64,000 bases of DNA, from assembly GCA_900314645.1 (NCBI GenBank), contig OMWB01000002.1, forward strand, positions 124,001 through 188,000, in the 5' to 3' direction. The notes beneath the pieces were generated by a model. That model saw only the letters and a program-made list of their open reading frames with translations. It did no database searches and was not told the DNA's origin. Every line of letters starts with the position of its first letter. Position 1 is the stretch's first letter. A program made the translations under genes and the position numbers. Positions 8,449-16,363 of the stretch are shown here, piece by piece. This DNA is from an uncultured Actinomycetes bacterium (GTDB taxonomy: Bacteria > Actinomycetota > Coriobacteriia > Coriobacteriales > Atopobiaceae).

Positions 8449-9885
8449 GTGAAAAGCATTGGCGAGCGGTTTCGCAAATGGGTCATGTCGCAGCGCGTCA
8501 AGGGCGTTTCACCCATAGCGCTTGACAGTGATCACATGCGCATCGTGCTCCAGCTTGTCACTGCGGAAATCAACATCTATACCAGCATGCCTGAAGGCGA
8601 GATTGCCGAGTATCGCATTGTCCGCCACCTCGACAACGAGCCCATCTTTTTCCTGCACGTGCTGCTTGATGACCTCCGTCGCGCGAAGGAGCTCTTCTTC
8701 GAAATGGTCGAGTCCCTGGAGGACGAGAACGAAAAGCAGGCAACGCACGTGCTGCTTTGTTGCACGTCCGCCATGACCACCAGCCTGTTCGCATCCAAGA
8801 TGGGCGACATCGCCATCGCGCTTTCGCTGGACTACGACTTCACCGCTTTGCCCGCCTCGCAAGTGATGCAGCCAGGCGGCGAGTGGGCGGCCATCATGCT
8901 CGCGCCGCAGGTAAGCCACATGCGCAAGCAGATTATGGAGGTCCACCCGGACGCCGTGGTCTTCGAGATTCCGGGAAAGATCTTCGGCAGCTACGATGCT
9001 GCCGCGGCCGTGCAGCTGGTGATGCATGCCTTGCACGACGTCCAGGCTCCCGATGAGCCCGAGGTGAGCCTTCGTACGGCACGTGACCTCGCAAACGACC
9101 GCCGCATCCTCATCATCACGCTCTTCACCCTGCGCGATCACGCTCGACTGGGCTACCGACTGTTCGATCATGGCGAGGTTACCAGCGAGGGCGCCGTGCG
9201 CAAGCCGCGCCTTGAGTACCGCGACATCGAAGACCTGCTTGAGACGCTCCCCGCTCGTGGGGTTTCGGTAAGCGACCTCGACGCCATCGGCATAGCCGTG
9301 CCAGGCGTTGCCTATCGCGGCACCGTCACGCTGCCCAATTTGTATGAAGGCTCATATGACCTGCGCGAACACATCGAGAACCGGTTTGGCGTGAAGGTCT
9401 ACGTGGACAACAACTGCAACGCCGCTGCCGTGGGCTGCTATGTGAGCCAAGACCAGTACGAAAGCCTTGTCTTCTTTAGGCATGCCTTCGGCCACGCAGC
9501 AGGCGGTCTCGGGACCATCATTGATGGACGGCTCCTCAAGGGCCGCAAGAATCTGGCAGGCGAGACACGCTACTACGAGCCTCTCTTCAAGCTTGACATG
9601 AACAGCGAAGACGTGCCTTGGAGCGAGGAAGGCCTGTTCCAGCTTACAGCGGACGTAGTCACGGTCAGCATTGCCTTGAATGCCCCTGACGCCATATACC
9701 TAGGTGTGGATACGGTTGACGACATGGACAAACTGCACGCAGAGCTTGCCAAGAGCTTCTCTGAGGACCTGATTCCGCCGCTGTATGTGGTAGATGACTA
9801 CATTCAGCGTGTGTACCTTGGCGAGATGGCCATCTGCCTGCAGAAGCTTCGCGACCCGTCATACCGCTCGCTTGGAGTCTCGTAG
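8449..9885 (+). CDS. PTS EIIB-like - ROK fusion protein
   Basis: A 478-residue relative of the last two thirds of the protein at 2588-4804. Residues 1-98 are the shared adaptor (EYRIVRHLDNEP, RRAKELFFEM). Residues 99-180 are EIIB-like with phosphocysteine loop VLLCCTSAMTTSL (Cys104/105). Residues 218-478 are ROK-like, with AIGIAVPG, NNCNAAAVG and GLGTIIDGRLLKG. The N-terminal DxGGT motif is missing, and the catalytic Asp of the usual NDANAA motif is Asn (about residue 322), so I infer a sensor rather than a kinase. The GTG start at 8449 follows GAGAGGG at eight bases; TTGACA at 8389-8394 is an isolated -35-like match. There is no DNA-binding domain, so any regulation would be by protein contact. 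Confidence 0.78.
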   Translation: MKSIGERFRKWVMSQRVKGVSPIALDSDHMRIVLQLVTAEINIYTSMPEGEIAEYRIVRHLDNEPIFFLHVLLDDLRRAKELFFEMVESLEDENEKQATHVLLCCTSAMTTSLFASKMGDIAIALSLDYDFTALPASQVMQPGGEWAAIMLAPQVSHMRKQIMEVHPDAVVFEIPGKIFGSYDAAAAVQLVMHALHDVQAPDEPEVSLRTARDLANDRRILIITLFTLRDHARLGYRLFDHGEVTSEGAVRKPRLEYRDIEDLLETLPARGVSVSDLDAIGIAVPGVAYRGTVTLPNLYEGSYDLREHIENRFGVKVYVDNNCNAAAVGCYVSQDQYESLVFFRHAFGHAAGGLGTIIDGRLLKGRKNLAGETRYYEPLFKLDMNSEDVPWSEEGLFQLTADVVTVSIALNAPDAIYLGVDTVDDMDKLHAELAKSFSEDLIPPLYVVDDYIQRVYLGEMAICLQKLRDPSYRSLGVS

Positions 9886-9916
9886 GTGCGTCTTGGGGGT
9901 AGCCCCCAAGACGCAC
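9886..9916. repeat. palindromic intergenic repeat, GGGGGTAGCCCCC core
   Basis: GTGCGTCTTGGGGG and CCCCCAAGACGCAC form 14-base perfect arms around TAG. The same sequence with small changes recurs as a double inverted copy at 61330-61407. It begins one base after the stop of the plus-strand gene and sits just before the stop of the convergent hydrolase, so it probably also terminates transcription. Confidence 0.75.
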
Positions 9917-9921
9917 TCCCA

Positions 9922-10620
9922 TTAGGCGTCGAGCAGGAGCGTCGAGACTCCCACGTCGTACTCGCGGATGGGCGTGCCGTGCATCTCGGACATGGAATAC
10001 GGGACCTCTCCGCGCTCAACCGCCTCCGCACCAGCAACCAACTCGCCAATGGTTCCCACGTCAACAGGGCAGTCGGCATGGCATGGCCAGATGCAGCTGA
10101 TTTCGCCCGCACGCGTGCGGAGGCGCTTCAGGCTATGGATGTAGGCAGCCAACGAGCGCATGGCTCCAAACATGAAGATGCGACCGTTGCGCTGGATGGG
10201 GTCGCCCGCAAAGAGCATGCCGGTTGCACGGTCCAGCAGTGCCATGGAGCCGGGCGTATGACCGGGTAAGGCAATGGCCTCAAGGTCACGGTTACCCAAA
10301 TCAATGATGTCACCATCCCACACAGGGATGACCTGCGAAGACGTGAGGCCACGCAGCTGCGGATGGACAAGCTCGCAGGGACTGACATAGATGCGCTCGA
10401 AGGCAGCGTTGCCTGCAACGTGATCGCGATCGGCATGGGTGTTGAACAGTGCCAGTGGAAGATCGGTCAGCTCCTCCGCAAGCTCTCGCGCGTTAGGGAT
10501 CGTCATGCCGCTGTCAACGAGCAGCGCCTGGTTGTCGCCCATCAACAAAAAGAAGCGCACGCCACGGTCCTCAAAACGCCAGGTGCGCTCGTCAATCTTG
10601 ACCCAGTTCTCGCTCAGCAT
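9922..10620 (-). CDS. MBL-fold metallo-hydrolase
   Basis: A 232-residue metallo-beta-lactamase-fold hydrolase. The metal motif is NTHADRDHVAGN (HxHxDH with Ala-Asp-Arg inserted as in glyoxalase II-like members). Later ligands are the His of LPGHTPGS and the Asp of LFAGDPIQ, and the final His is in WPCHADCP. Two metal ions are expected; the substrate is unknown. The ATG at 10620 follows TTTAGGGGAGGTCGAC; the frame continues upstream but without a ribosome site. It is transcribed away from the thioesterase gene. Confidence 0.88.
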   Translation of the reverse strand: MLSENWVKIDERTWRFEDRGVRFFLLMGDNQALLVDSGMTIPNARELAEELTDLPLALFNTHADRDHVAGNAAFERIYVSPCELVHPQLRGLTSSQVIPVWDGDIIDLGNRDLEAIALPGHTPGSMALLDRATGMLFAGDPIQRNGRIFMFGAMRSLAAYIHSLKRLRTRAGEISCIWPCHADCPVDVGTIGELVAGAEAVERGEVPYSMSEMHGTPIREYDVGVSTLLLDA

Positions 10621-10758
10621 GTCGACCTCCCCTAAAGATACCTTCACGCAATTGTACCCGCGCCACAAGGGTCGGACCCTCTCGGTGCGAGTTCAGGTGT
10701 CGGTGGACTACTATGGGATAGTGAGGAGTGAGGAACACGTTCGGTCAAGGAGGCTCGC

Positions 10759-11283
10759 ATGTTTGACATGGCCGCAGACAAGGCAGAGAAGGAGAAGATC
10801 TATCCGAAGGGCGTCAAGTTTGTCGGCGAGGCAAGCGCCGTTGCCACACACATGCTGCGCCACGAGGACATCAATGGCTCCAATCGTCTGTTTGGCGGGC
10901 GCCTCATGGAGTGGATTGACGACGTCGCGGGCATTGCCGCACGGCTGCAGTGTGGCGGCAACGTAACCACAGCGGCCATCGACACGCTCGAGTTCAAGTA
11001 TCCGGCGTTTCTGAATGACATCGTCATCATCGAGGCCTGGGTCACGCACGTGGGCAACACCTCCATGGAGGTTCGCGCAGACACATACGTGGTCGACCCC
11101 GCTTCGGAAGAACGTCGCATGATCAACCACGCATACCTGACCGAGGTCTGCGTTGACGAGAACGGCCATCCCACCCGCGTACCCTGGGGCCTCGTTGCGA
11201 CAAACGAGGAGCAGCACGCTGAGTGCGACGGGGCCCGCCGCCGTGCCGAAATCCGCAAGATGCGCCGCAAGGAGGGCGTATAA
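10759..11283 (+). CDS. hotdog-fold acyl-CoA thioesterase
   Basis: A 174-residue protein of the YciA/BACH-like acyl-CoA thioesterase group, which hydrolyses acyl-CoA to free CoA and the acid. The hotdog signature is NGSNRLFGGRLMEWIDDVAGIAA (residues 38-60), with the conserved Asn, Gly and Asp of the active site. It continues into VTTAAIDTLEFKYPAF and VTHVGNTSMEV. The C-terminus is basic (RRRAEIRKMRRKEGV). The ATG follows GGTCAAGGAGGCTCGC. The YgiQ gene starts 46 bases downstream in the same direction. Confidence 0.88.
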   Translation: MFDMAADKAEKEKIYPKGVKFVGEASAVATHMLRHEDINGSNRLFGGRLMEWIDDVAGIAARLQCGGNVTTAAIDTLEFKYPAFLNDIVIIEAWVTHVGNTSMEVRADTYVVDPASEERRMINHAYLTEVCVDENGHPTRVPWGLVATNEEQHAECDGARRRAEIRKMRRKEGV

Positions 11284-11329
11284 GGCACGACGTCTCGTGA
11301 CGGCCAGGCACGATGGATAGAGTGACCCC

Positions 11330-13282
11330 ATGACAACCACAAGACGCACTACAACGCTGGACTTCCTCCCCACCACGCGCGCCGAGATGCGCGAACGCGG
11401 TTGGGAGCAGTGCGACTTTGTCTACGTAAGCGGCGACGCCTATGTTGACCATCCCTCGTTTGGCACGGCCATCATCGCGCGGCTGCTTGAAGCGCACGGT
11501 TACAAGGTAGGTATCATCGCGCAGCCCGACTGGCGAGACCCAGCCAGCGTAACGCGTCTTGGGGAGCCTCGCCTCGGCTTCTTGGTTTCCGCGGGCAATA
11601 TGGATTCGATGGTCAACCACTACACGGTGGCAAAGCGTCACAGGTCAAAGGACTACTACTCTCCCGGCGGCAAGATGGGGCTCAGACCCGACCACGCCGT
11701 CGTGGTCTACAGCAACCTCATCCGCCGCACCTACAAGAAGAACCCCATCATCCTGGGAGGCATCGAGGCATCGCTCAGGCGCCTTGCCCACTATGACTAT
11801 TGGTCGGACTCGCTCAAGCGCTCCGTGCTCATCGACGCTGGCGCCGACCTCATCAGTTATGGCATGGGCGAGCACTCCATCGTAGAGATCGCCGATGCAC
11901 TGAACTCGGGTCTCGACGTGCGTGACCTCACGTTCATTCAAGGGACGGTCTATCGCGCGCGCACCATCGAGCAGTGCGTTGAGCCAGTCATCCTACCCAC
12001 GTGGGAGGAGATCTCCACCAGCAAGGAAGCCTATGCGCGCAGCTTTGGCGAGCAGATTCGCCAGCTGAACCCATTTCTCTCGCACCCGCTGGTGGAGGAG
12101 TATCCTCACGGGGTCTACGTGGTGCAGAACCCGCCCTCCACCCCGCTTACCACCGAGGAGTTTGACCAGGTATACGAGCTGCCCTACGCCCGCACCTGGC
12201 ACCCCAGCTACGACGCGGCAGGTGGCATCCCCGCCCTGGCCGAAGTCAAGTTTTCGCTCACCGTCAACCGCGGCTGCCTTGGCGACTGCGCGTTCTGCTC
12301 GCTCAACTTCCACCAGGGACGCATCATACAGACGCGCTCCGACGAGTCCGTGCTAGCCGAGGCAGAGCTGATGACGCACGAGCCCGACTTCAAGGGGTAC
12401 ATCCACGACGTAGGTGGCCCCACCGCCCAATTCCGCATCCCAGCCTGCGCCAAGCAGCTGAGGGCCGGCGCCTGCACCGACCGCCGTTGCCTCAGCCCCA
12501 AGCCCTGCAAGGCCCTGCGCGTCTCGCACAAGAGCTACCTCACGCTGCTGCGGAAACTCCGCGAGGTCCCAGGCGTCAAGAAGGTGTTTGTGCGCAGCGG
12601 CATCCGCTTCGACTATGCGCTCCTCGACAAGGATCACACCTTCATCAGGGAGCTCGCCGCCAACCACACCTCGGGCCAGTTGCGCCTGGCGCCAGAGCAT
12701 GTCTCTGAAGAGGTGCTCGGCGTGATGGGCAAGCCTTCAAACGACGTCTACCAGGCCTTTTGCAAGGAGTTTGATGCGGCCTCGCGTGCAGCGGGCAAAG
12801 AGCAGTACGTCCTTCCCTACCTCATGAGCAGCCATCCGGGCTCCACCATGAAGGTGGCCGTCGAGCTGGCAGAGTTCTGCCGAGACCTCGGCTACAACCC
12901 CGAGCAGGTCAGCGACTTCTACCCCACGCCGTCCACCGTCAGCACCTGCATCTACTACACGGGACTTGACCCGCGCACCATGAAGCACGTGTACTGTCCC
13001 ACCGACCCGCACGAGAAGGCGATGCAGCGCGCACTTATCCAGTATCGCGACCCCAAGAACCACAAGCTGGTTCTGGAGGCGCTGCGGCGCGCCCACCGCG
13101 AGGACCTCATCGGCTATGGTCCCAAGTGCCTCGTGCGGCCAGACCAACCTGCAAACACAAGCCGTCCGGGTCACGCAACGCGCAAGCATACCAGCCGCGA
13201 CGGCCACGCAGGCCACTCGGGCAGCTCCGCCCGCATGCAAACGAACCGTACCTCAGACAAGCGTCAGAAGCGCGCAAAGTAG
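11330..13282 (+). CDS. YgiQ family radical SAM protein
   Basis: A 650-residue radical SAM protein of the YgiQ family, function unknown. The N-terminal domain (ERGWEQCDFVYVSGDAYVDHPSF) is characteristic. The [4Fe-4S]-SAM motif is GCLGDCAFCS (CxxxCxxC, about residue 320). The family sequences GGIEASLRRLAHYDYWSD and DFYPTPSTVSTCIYYTG are also present. The C-terminal 50 residues are basic and low-complexity (TSRPGHATRKHTSRDG), usual for this family. The ribosome site is weak (GGATAGAGTGACCCC before ATG). Length fits the family (about 600-700). Confidence 0.93.
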   Translation: MTTTRRTTTLDFLPTTRAEMRERGWEQCDFVYVSGDAYVDHPSFGTAIIARLLEAHGYKVGIIAQPDWRDPASVTRLGEPRLGFLVSAGNMDSMVNHYTVAKRHRSKDYYSPGGKMGLRPDHAVVVYSNLIRRTYKKNPIILGGIEASLRRLAHYDYWSDSLKRSVLIDAGADLISYGMGEHSIVEIADALNSGLDVRDLTFIQGTVYRARTIEQCVEPVILPTWEEISTSKEAYARSFGEQIRQLNPFLSHPLVEEYPHGVYVVQNPPSTPLTTEEFDQVYELPYARTWHPSYDAAGGIPALAEVKFSLTVNRGCLGDCAFCSLNFHQGRIIQTRSDESVLAEAELMTHEPDFKGYIHDVGGPTAQFRIPACAKQLRAGACTDRRCLSPKPCKALRVSHKSYLTLLRKLREVPGVKKVFVRSGIRFDYALLDKDHTFIRELAANHTSGQLRLAPEHVSEEVLGVMGKPSNDVYQAFCKEFDAASRAAGKEQYVLPYLMSSHPGSTMKVAVELAEFCRDLGYNPEQVSDFYPTPSTVSTCIYYTGLDPRTMKHVYCPTDPHEKAMQRALIQYRDPKNHKLVLEALRRAHREDLIGYGPKCLVRPDQPANTSRPGHATRKHTSRDGHAGHSGSSARMQTNRTSDKRQKRAK

Positions 13283-13395
13283 CGTGGAAGCGTGTCATTT
13301 GTGCCGTCTGTGGCCAAAAGACTCCCATAGTCGATGCGGCGCGGCGTCTCAAAGTACAATGGCTATGCCTGTCTAACGTGACGAGAGGAACCATC

Positions 13396-14334
13396 ATGGC
13401 GCTGACCTGCGAGCTTTGTGGAAGCACTGACTTTGTGAAGGACAACGGCTTGTTTGTGTGCCAAGGCTGTGGCACCAAATACACGCTTCAGGAGGCCCAG
13501 CGCCAGATTGCCGCCCAAAATCAGGCGGCACAGGCACAGGTCCAGGCGCAACAGACACAAGATGCGCTCAACGCCGTGCTCAACGCCGTTGCCGGCGTTG
13601 CCAACGCCGTCATGTCCAACGTGACGCAGGCAGCTCCCGTGCTCAACAACGCAAGCGATTTTGCTCCCAGCGGCTTTGACGTCAGCTCCGTAGGAGCCAG
13701 GGAGGCCAACAACTACGCCTGCCGTGCGTGGCAGATGCTCCTGAACGAGTACAAGCAGCTCGAGCATCCCACCGAGGCCCAGCAGAAGCGCCTCGTCACC
13801 CGCGCACAGGAGTGCCTCACCATCCTTGACGACGCAGCTATGCTTGACCCCAACAATGACCTGCTCAGCCTACTCATTTATGAGAACTGCAAAGAGATCG
13901 TCGACTCTGCCAAGCACACCTATCACTACATCAAGGACGAAGAGGGCAACTGGAAGCGCAAGAGCCTCGACTATTCCGTCAAGGTGTCGATCCCTGGCCA
14001 GCGCGAGTCGTTTGACAGCAAGATCGAGGCGCATCGTAAGGTCATTGAGCAGCGCTACCTTGATGCGCATCCCGATGAGGTCTTCCAGCGCGAGAAGCTC
14101 GTTGCCCAGGCAGAAGAGATCAACGGCCGCCTGAACGAGCTGAAGAACGAGAAGAAGAGCCACGGCTTCTTTGATTTCTCGGGCAAGCGCGAGGTGAAGG
14201 ACCGCATGAAGCCGGTTGAGGATGAGCTCCGCGGCGTGCGTGGCCAGATCAGCGATCTTGACAGAAAGGTAGACAAGTACGTGGACCAGTGCCTGCGCGA
14301 GCTGGGCCAGGACCACATCCGCCTTGACTTCTAG
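13396..14334 (+). CDS. zinc-ribbon protein with helical body, unknown function
   Basis: A 312-residue cytosolic protein. Residues 4-26 form a zinc ribbon (CELCGS and CQGCGTKYT). An Ala/Gln-rich segment follows (about residues 35-75, QNQAAQAQVQAQQTQ). The rest is helical and charged, with possible coiled coil around residues 225-300 (EEINGRLNELKNEKKS, VEDELRGVRGQISDLDRKVD). Zinc ribbons of this type are frequent at the start of Firmicutes and Coriobacteria hypothetical proteins. The ATG at 13396 follows GAGAGGAACCATC and begins directly at the ribbon. It is followed by the methyltransferase gene after 16 bases, suggesting co-transcription. Confidence 0.8.
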   Translation: MALTCELCGSTDFVKDNGLFVCQGCGTKYTLQEAQRQIAAQNQAAQAQVQAQQTQDALNAVLNAVAGVANAVMSNVTQAAPVLNNASDFAPSGFDVSSVGAREANNYACRAWQMLLNEYKQLEHPTEAQQKRLVTRAQECLTILDDAAMLDPNNDLLSLLIYENCKEIVDSAKHTYHYIKDEEGNWKRKSLDYSVKVSIPGQRESFDSKIEAHRKVIEQRYLDAHPDEVFQREKLVAQAEEINGRLNELKNEKKSHGFFDFSGKREVKDRMKPVEDELRGVRGQISDLDRKVDKYVDQCLRELGQDHIRLDF

Positions 14335-14350
14335 GAGCACGTAAGAATCT

Positions 14351-15172
14351 ATGCACGGAATGCATGCGCGTCTCCCCAAGAACTTTGTCCTTGAGGAGCG
14401 CTTGGAGAAGTACGCAGATGCCATTGAGCTGCGGCCGGCAAACCTTGCCGGCCGCTGGGCTGAAGCGTGCCAGCCCCTTGGGTCTGACATCGCCTTCAGG
14501 GAAGTGCGCCTTGACCTTGGCTGTGGCAAGGGGCACTTCACGGTTGAGTCGGCCCGCAGGGAACCTGACGTGCTGTTCATTGGTATTGACGGCGAACCCA
14601 TCTGCATCGCCTATGCCGCCCAGAAGGCCCTTGAGGAGAGGCTGCCCAACATGGTGCTGGTGCCCGGCACGGGCGAGCAGGTAGTGAACATGTTTGGGGC
14701 GGGAGAGGTATCGCGCATTCACCTCAACTTCCCTACGCCGTATCCGCGTAAGAAGGAATCGGGCAGGCGCCTCGTGATTCTTGAGCGACTGATGGAGTAC
14801 CGACGGATTCTTGCGCCGGGCGGCGAGGTGGTGCTGAAGACCGACAGCCAGCCGCTACGCGACTTTGCGCTTACCCAGTTTGAGCTGGCCGGATATGACG
14901 TGACGTGGCAAACGGACGACGCGCGTGGCGAGCGCCCTTATGACCCCACAAGCGAGTACGAGGAGCGTCTTTCTGCACAGGGCGCCTGCGTGTATGGCGT
15001 AAGTGCAACACCCGGAGCAGACCCTGGTGAGGTTGTGCAGACGGCGGAGCTCAGCCTCGTGGAGTACCTGCCCGATAACCTGCAGAACCTTGACTATGTG
15101 CCCCATGGCATGCAAGGCACGGTGGTGAACCTACGCAACCGTAGGATTCATGAGCGGATGCGCCAGCACTAA
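14351..15172 (+). CDS. trmB: TrmB-like tRNA (guanine-N7) methyltransferase
   Basis: A 273-residue class I SAM-dependent methyltransferase of the TrmB family, which makes m7G46 in tRNA. The SAM motif is LDLGCGKGHFTVESA (about residues 57-71) and the next strand is VLFIGIDGE. The C-terminal part has SEYEERL, equivalent to the family's TxYE element. The usual FxDPWPKKRH segment is here LNFPTPYPRKKES, with Thr where the family has Asp. The protein is about 40 residues longer than most TrmB. The start at 14351 was chosen over an ATG nine bases later; AGGAG overlaps the upstream stop, 16 bases away. A true but diverged TrmB is the best reading. Confidence 0.72.
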   Translation: MHGMHARLPKNFVLEERLEKYADAIELRPANLAGRWAEACQPLGSDIAFREVRLDLGCGKGHFTVESARREPDVLFIGIDGEPICIAYAAQKALEERLPNMVLVPGTGEQVVNMFGAGEVSRIHLNFPTPYPRKKESGRRLVILERLMEYRRILAPGGEVVLKTDSQPLRDFALTQFELAGYDVTWQTDDARGERPYDPTSEYEERLSAQGACVYGVSATPGADPGEVVQTAELSLVEYLPDNLQNLDYVPHGMQGTVVNLRNRRIHERMRQH

Positions 15173-15261
15173 ACCTGGACAGCACCTTGTGCCGGGTGGG
15201 GCGCGGTACGCAACAGTCAGGTACAATGACTAACGCAACCTGAGAGAGCGGAAGGCCCACT

Positions 15262-16260
15262 ATGCCCAACCTTACCCCTGGCAATCGTCTGTACTTCTAT
15301 CAGCTCTTTACGCAAGAGCTCGGCATCGGCAAGCAGACCACGCTTCTGCGCGTCGAGGAGATGCTCGCCGAGGCCGACGTACTGCTTGAGGACGTTGAGT
15401 GCGAGAGCGTCGAGCAGCTCTTGGGCGAGCTGGACTTTGTGAAGCTCACCGTGTTCAAGAAGGGACGCGTATTCGCCACCATCCTGCAGCGCGAAGACCT
15501 TGACGAGCTCTTGGTGAAGGCGACTCAGTCCACGGTTGACAAGGCCGCGGCCGCGGCGGGCAAGTCGTGGAAGCGCTCCCGCAGGTCAAAGGACGTGCGT
15601 CCCGCAAAGCCACGCCACAAGGCAAAGCCAAAGCCTGTCGCCAATCCGGTTGAGGAGGAGCCCGAAACGGAAGCGGAGACCGTGGTCGAGGCCGAGATTG
15701 AGGAAACGACTGAGGTCGCAGGCGTGGTCGAGCCAGAGGCGGTTATCGAGCCAGAGCCCGAGTCCGAGCTGACGACGGAAGCAGAGCCGGAGCCGGAACC
15801 GGAGCCGGAACCGATAGCAGAACCTGAGCCAGAACCAGAGCCGGAGCCTGAACCCGAGCCCGAGCCGGAGCCCGAGGCTGAGCCGGAACCCGAGGCTAAG
15901 GCTGAGCCAGAGCCAGAAGCTCGCAATCCCAAGCGTATCCACACCACGCCCAAGCTGCGGCGCATTGGCAATCCCGTGCGCTTCTCAGAAGATGTCCATT
16001 GCCCTGATCAGCAACTGCTCGACCTGTATCAGCTGCTTCCCAGGACCATCGGCATCCTCGACGCGCTTGACGAAGGATGGGAGTACGCCCAGGAGGCCGG
16101 CACCATCGAGGGCGGCCACAGCGAGCTCACCTTCCCGCTCTCGCGCTCCAACAAACCCGGCTACCCTATCGAGGTCACCATTAGGCGCGTAGCACGCATC
16201 CCGTCCGGAAAGGCGTGGCAGCTCGTCAACGTAACCAGGGAAGAGGACGACGTCGAATAG
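15262..16260 (+). CDS. Glu-Pro repeat protein flanked by two small domains, unknown function
   Basis: A 332-residue protein in three parts. Residues 1-90 form a compact predicted domain ([34 protein letters not shown]). Residues 95-123 are strongly basic ([20 protein letters not shown]). Residues 130-222 are acidic and end in a long Glu-Pro repeat. Residues 235-332 form a second small domain ([33 protein letters not shown]). There is no signal peptide, so it is probably cytosolic, with the Glu-Pro stretch as a stiff extended linker. I do not recognise either domain. The ATG follows GCGGAAGGCCCACT. It ends at a long palindrome shared with the convergent PurF-like gene. Confidence 0.7.
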   Translation: MPNLTPGNRLYFYQLFTQELGIGKQTTLLRVEEMLAEADVLLEDVECESVEQLLGELDFVKLTVFKKGRVFATILQREDLDELLVKATQSTVDKAAAAAGKSWKRSRRSKDVRPAKPRHKAKPKPVANPVEEEPETEAETVVEAEIEETTEVAGVVEPEAVIEPEPESELTTEAEPEPEPEPEPIAEPEPEPEPEPEPEPEPEPEAEPEPEAKAEPEPEARNPKRIHTTPKLRRIGNPVRFSEDVHCPDQQLLDLYQLLPRTIGILDALDEGWEYAQEAGTIEGGHSELTFPLSRSNKPGYPIEVTIRRVARIPSGKAWQLVNVTREEDDVE

Positions 16261-16356
16261 GCGATTGTTGACAGAAAAGGGCCCCTCTCGGTCAACATCA
16301 GCAGCAAATCCTTGCTGATGTTGACCGGGAGGGGCCCTTTTCTGTCAACAATCGCT
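16261..16356. terminator. 43-base inverted repeat, bidirectional terminator
   Basis: Arms 16261-16303 and 16314-16356 are complementary over 43 bases with one U-G wobble, around a 10-base loop. The arms contain AAAAGGGCCCCTC and its complement, giving U-rich tracts on either strand. It fills the gap between two convergent genes and starts directly after the stop of the plus-strand gene. The length is unusual for a simple terminator. Confidence 0.85.
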
Positions 16357-16363
16357 TTGGGAC

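Noticed and set aside
15780..15920. Possible DNA repeat element
   Set aside because: The repetition is explained by Glu-Pro codons in frame within a real gene, with synonymous codon variation between units.
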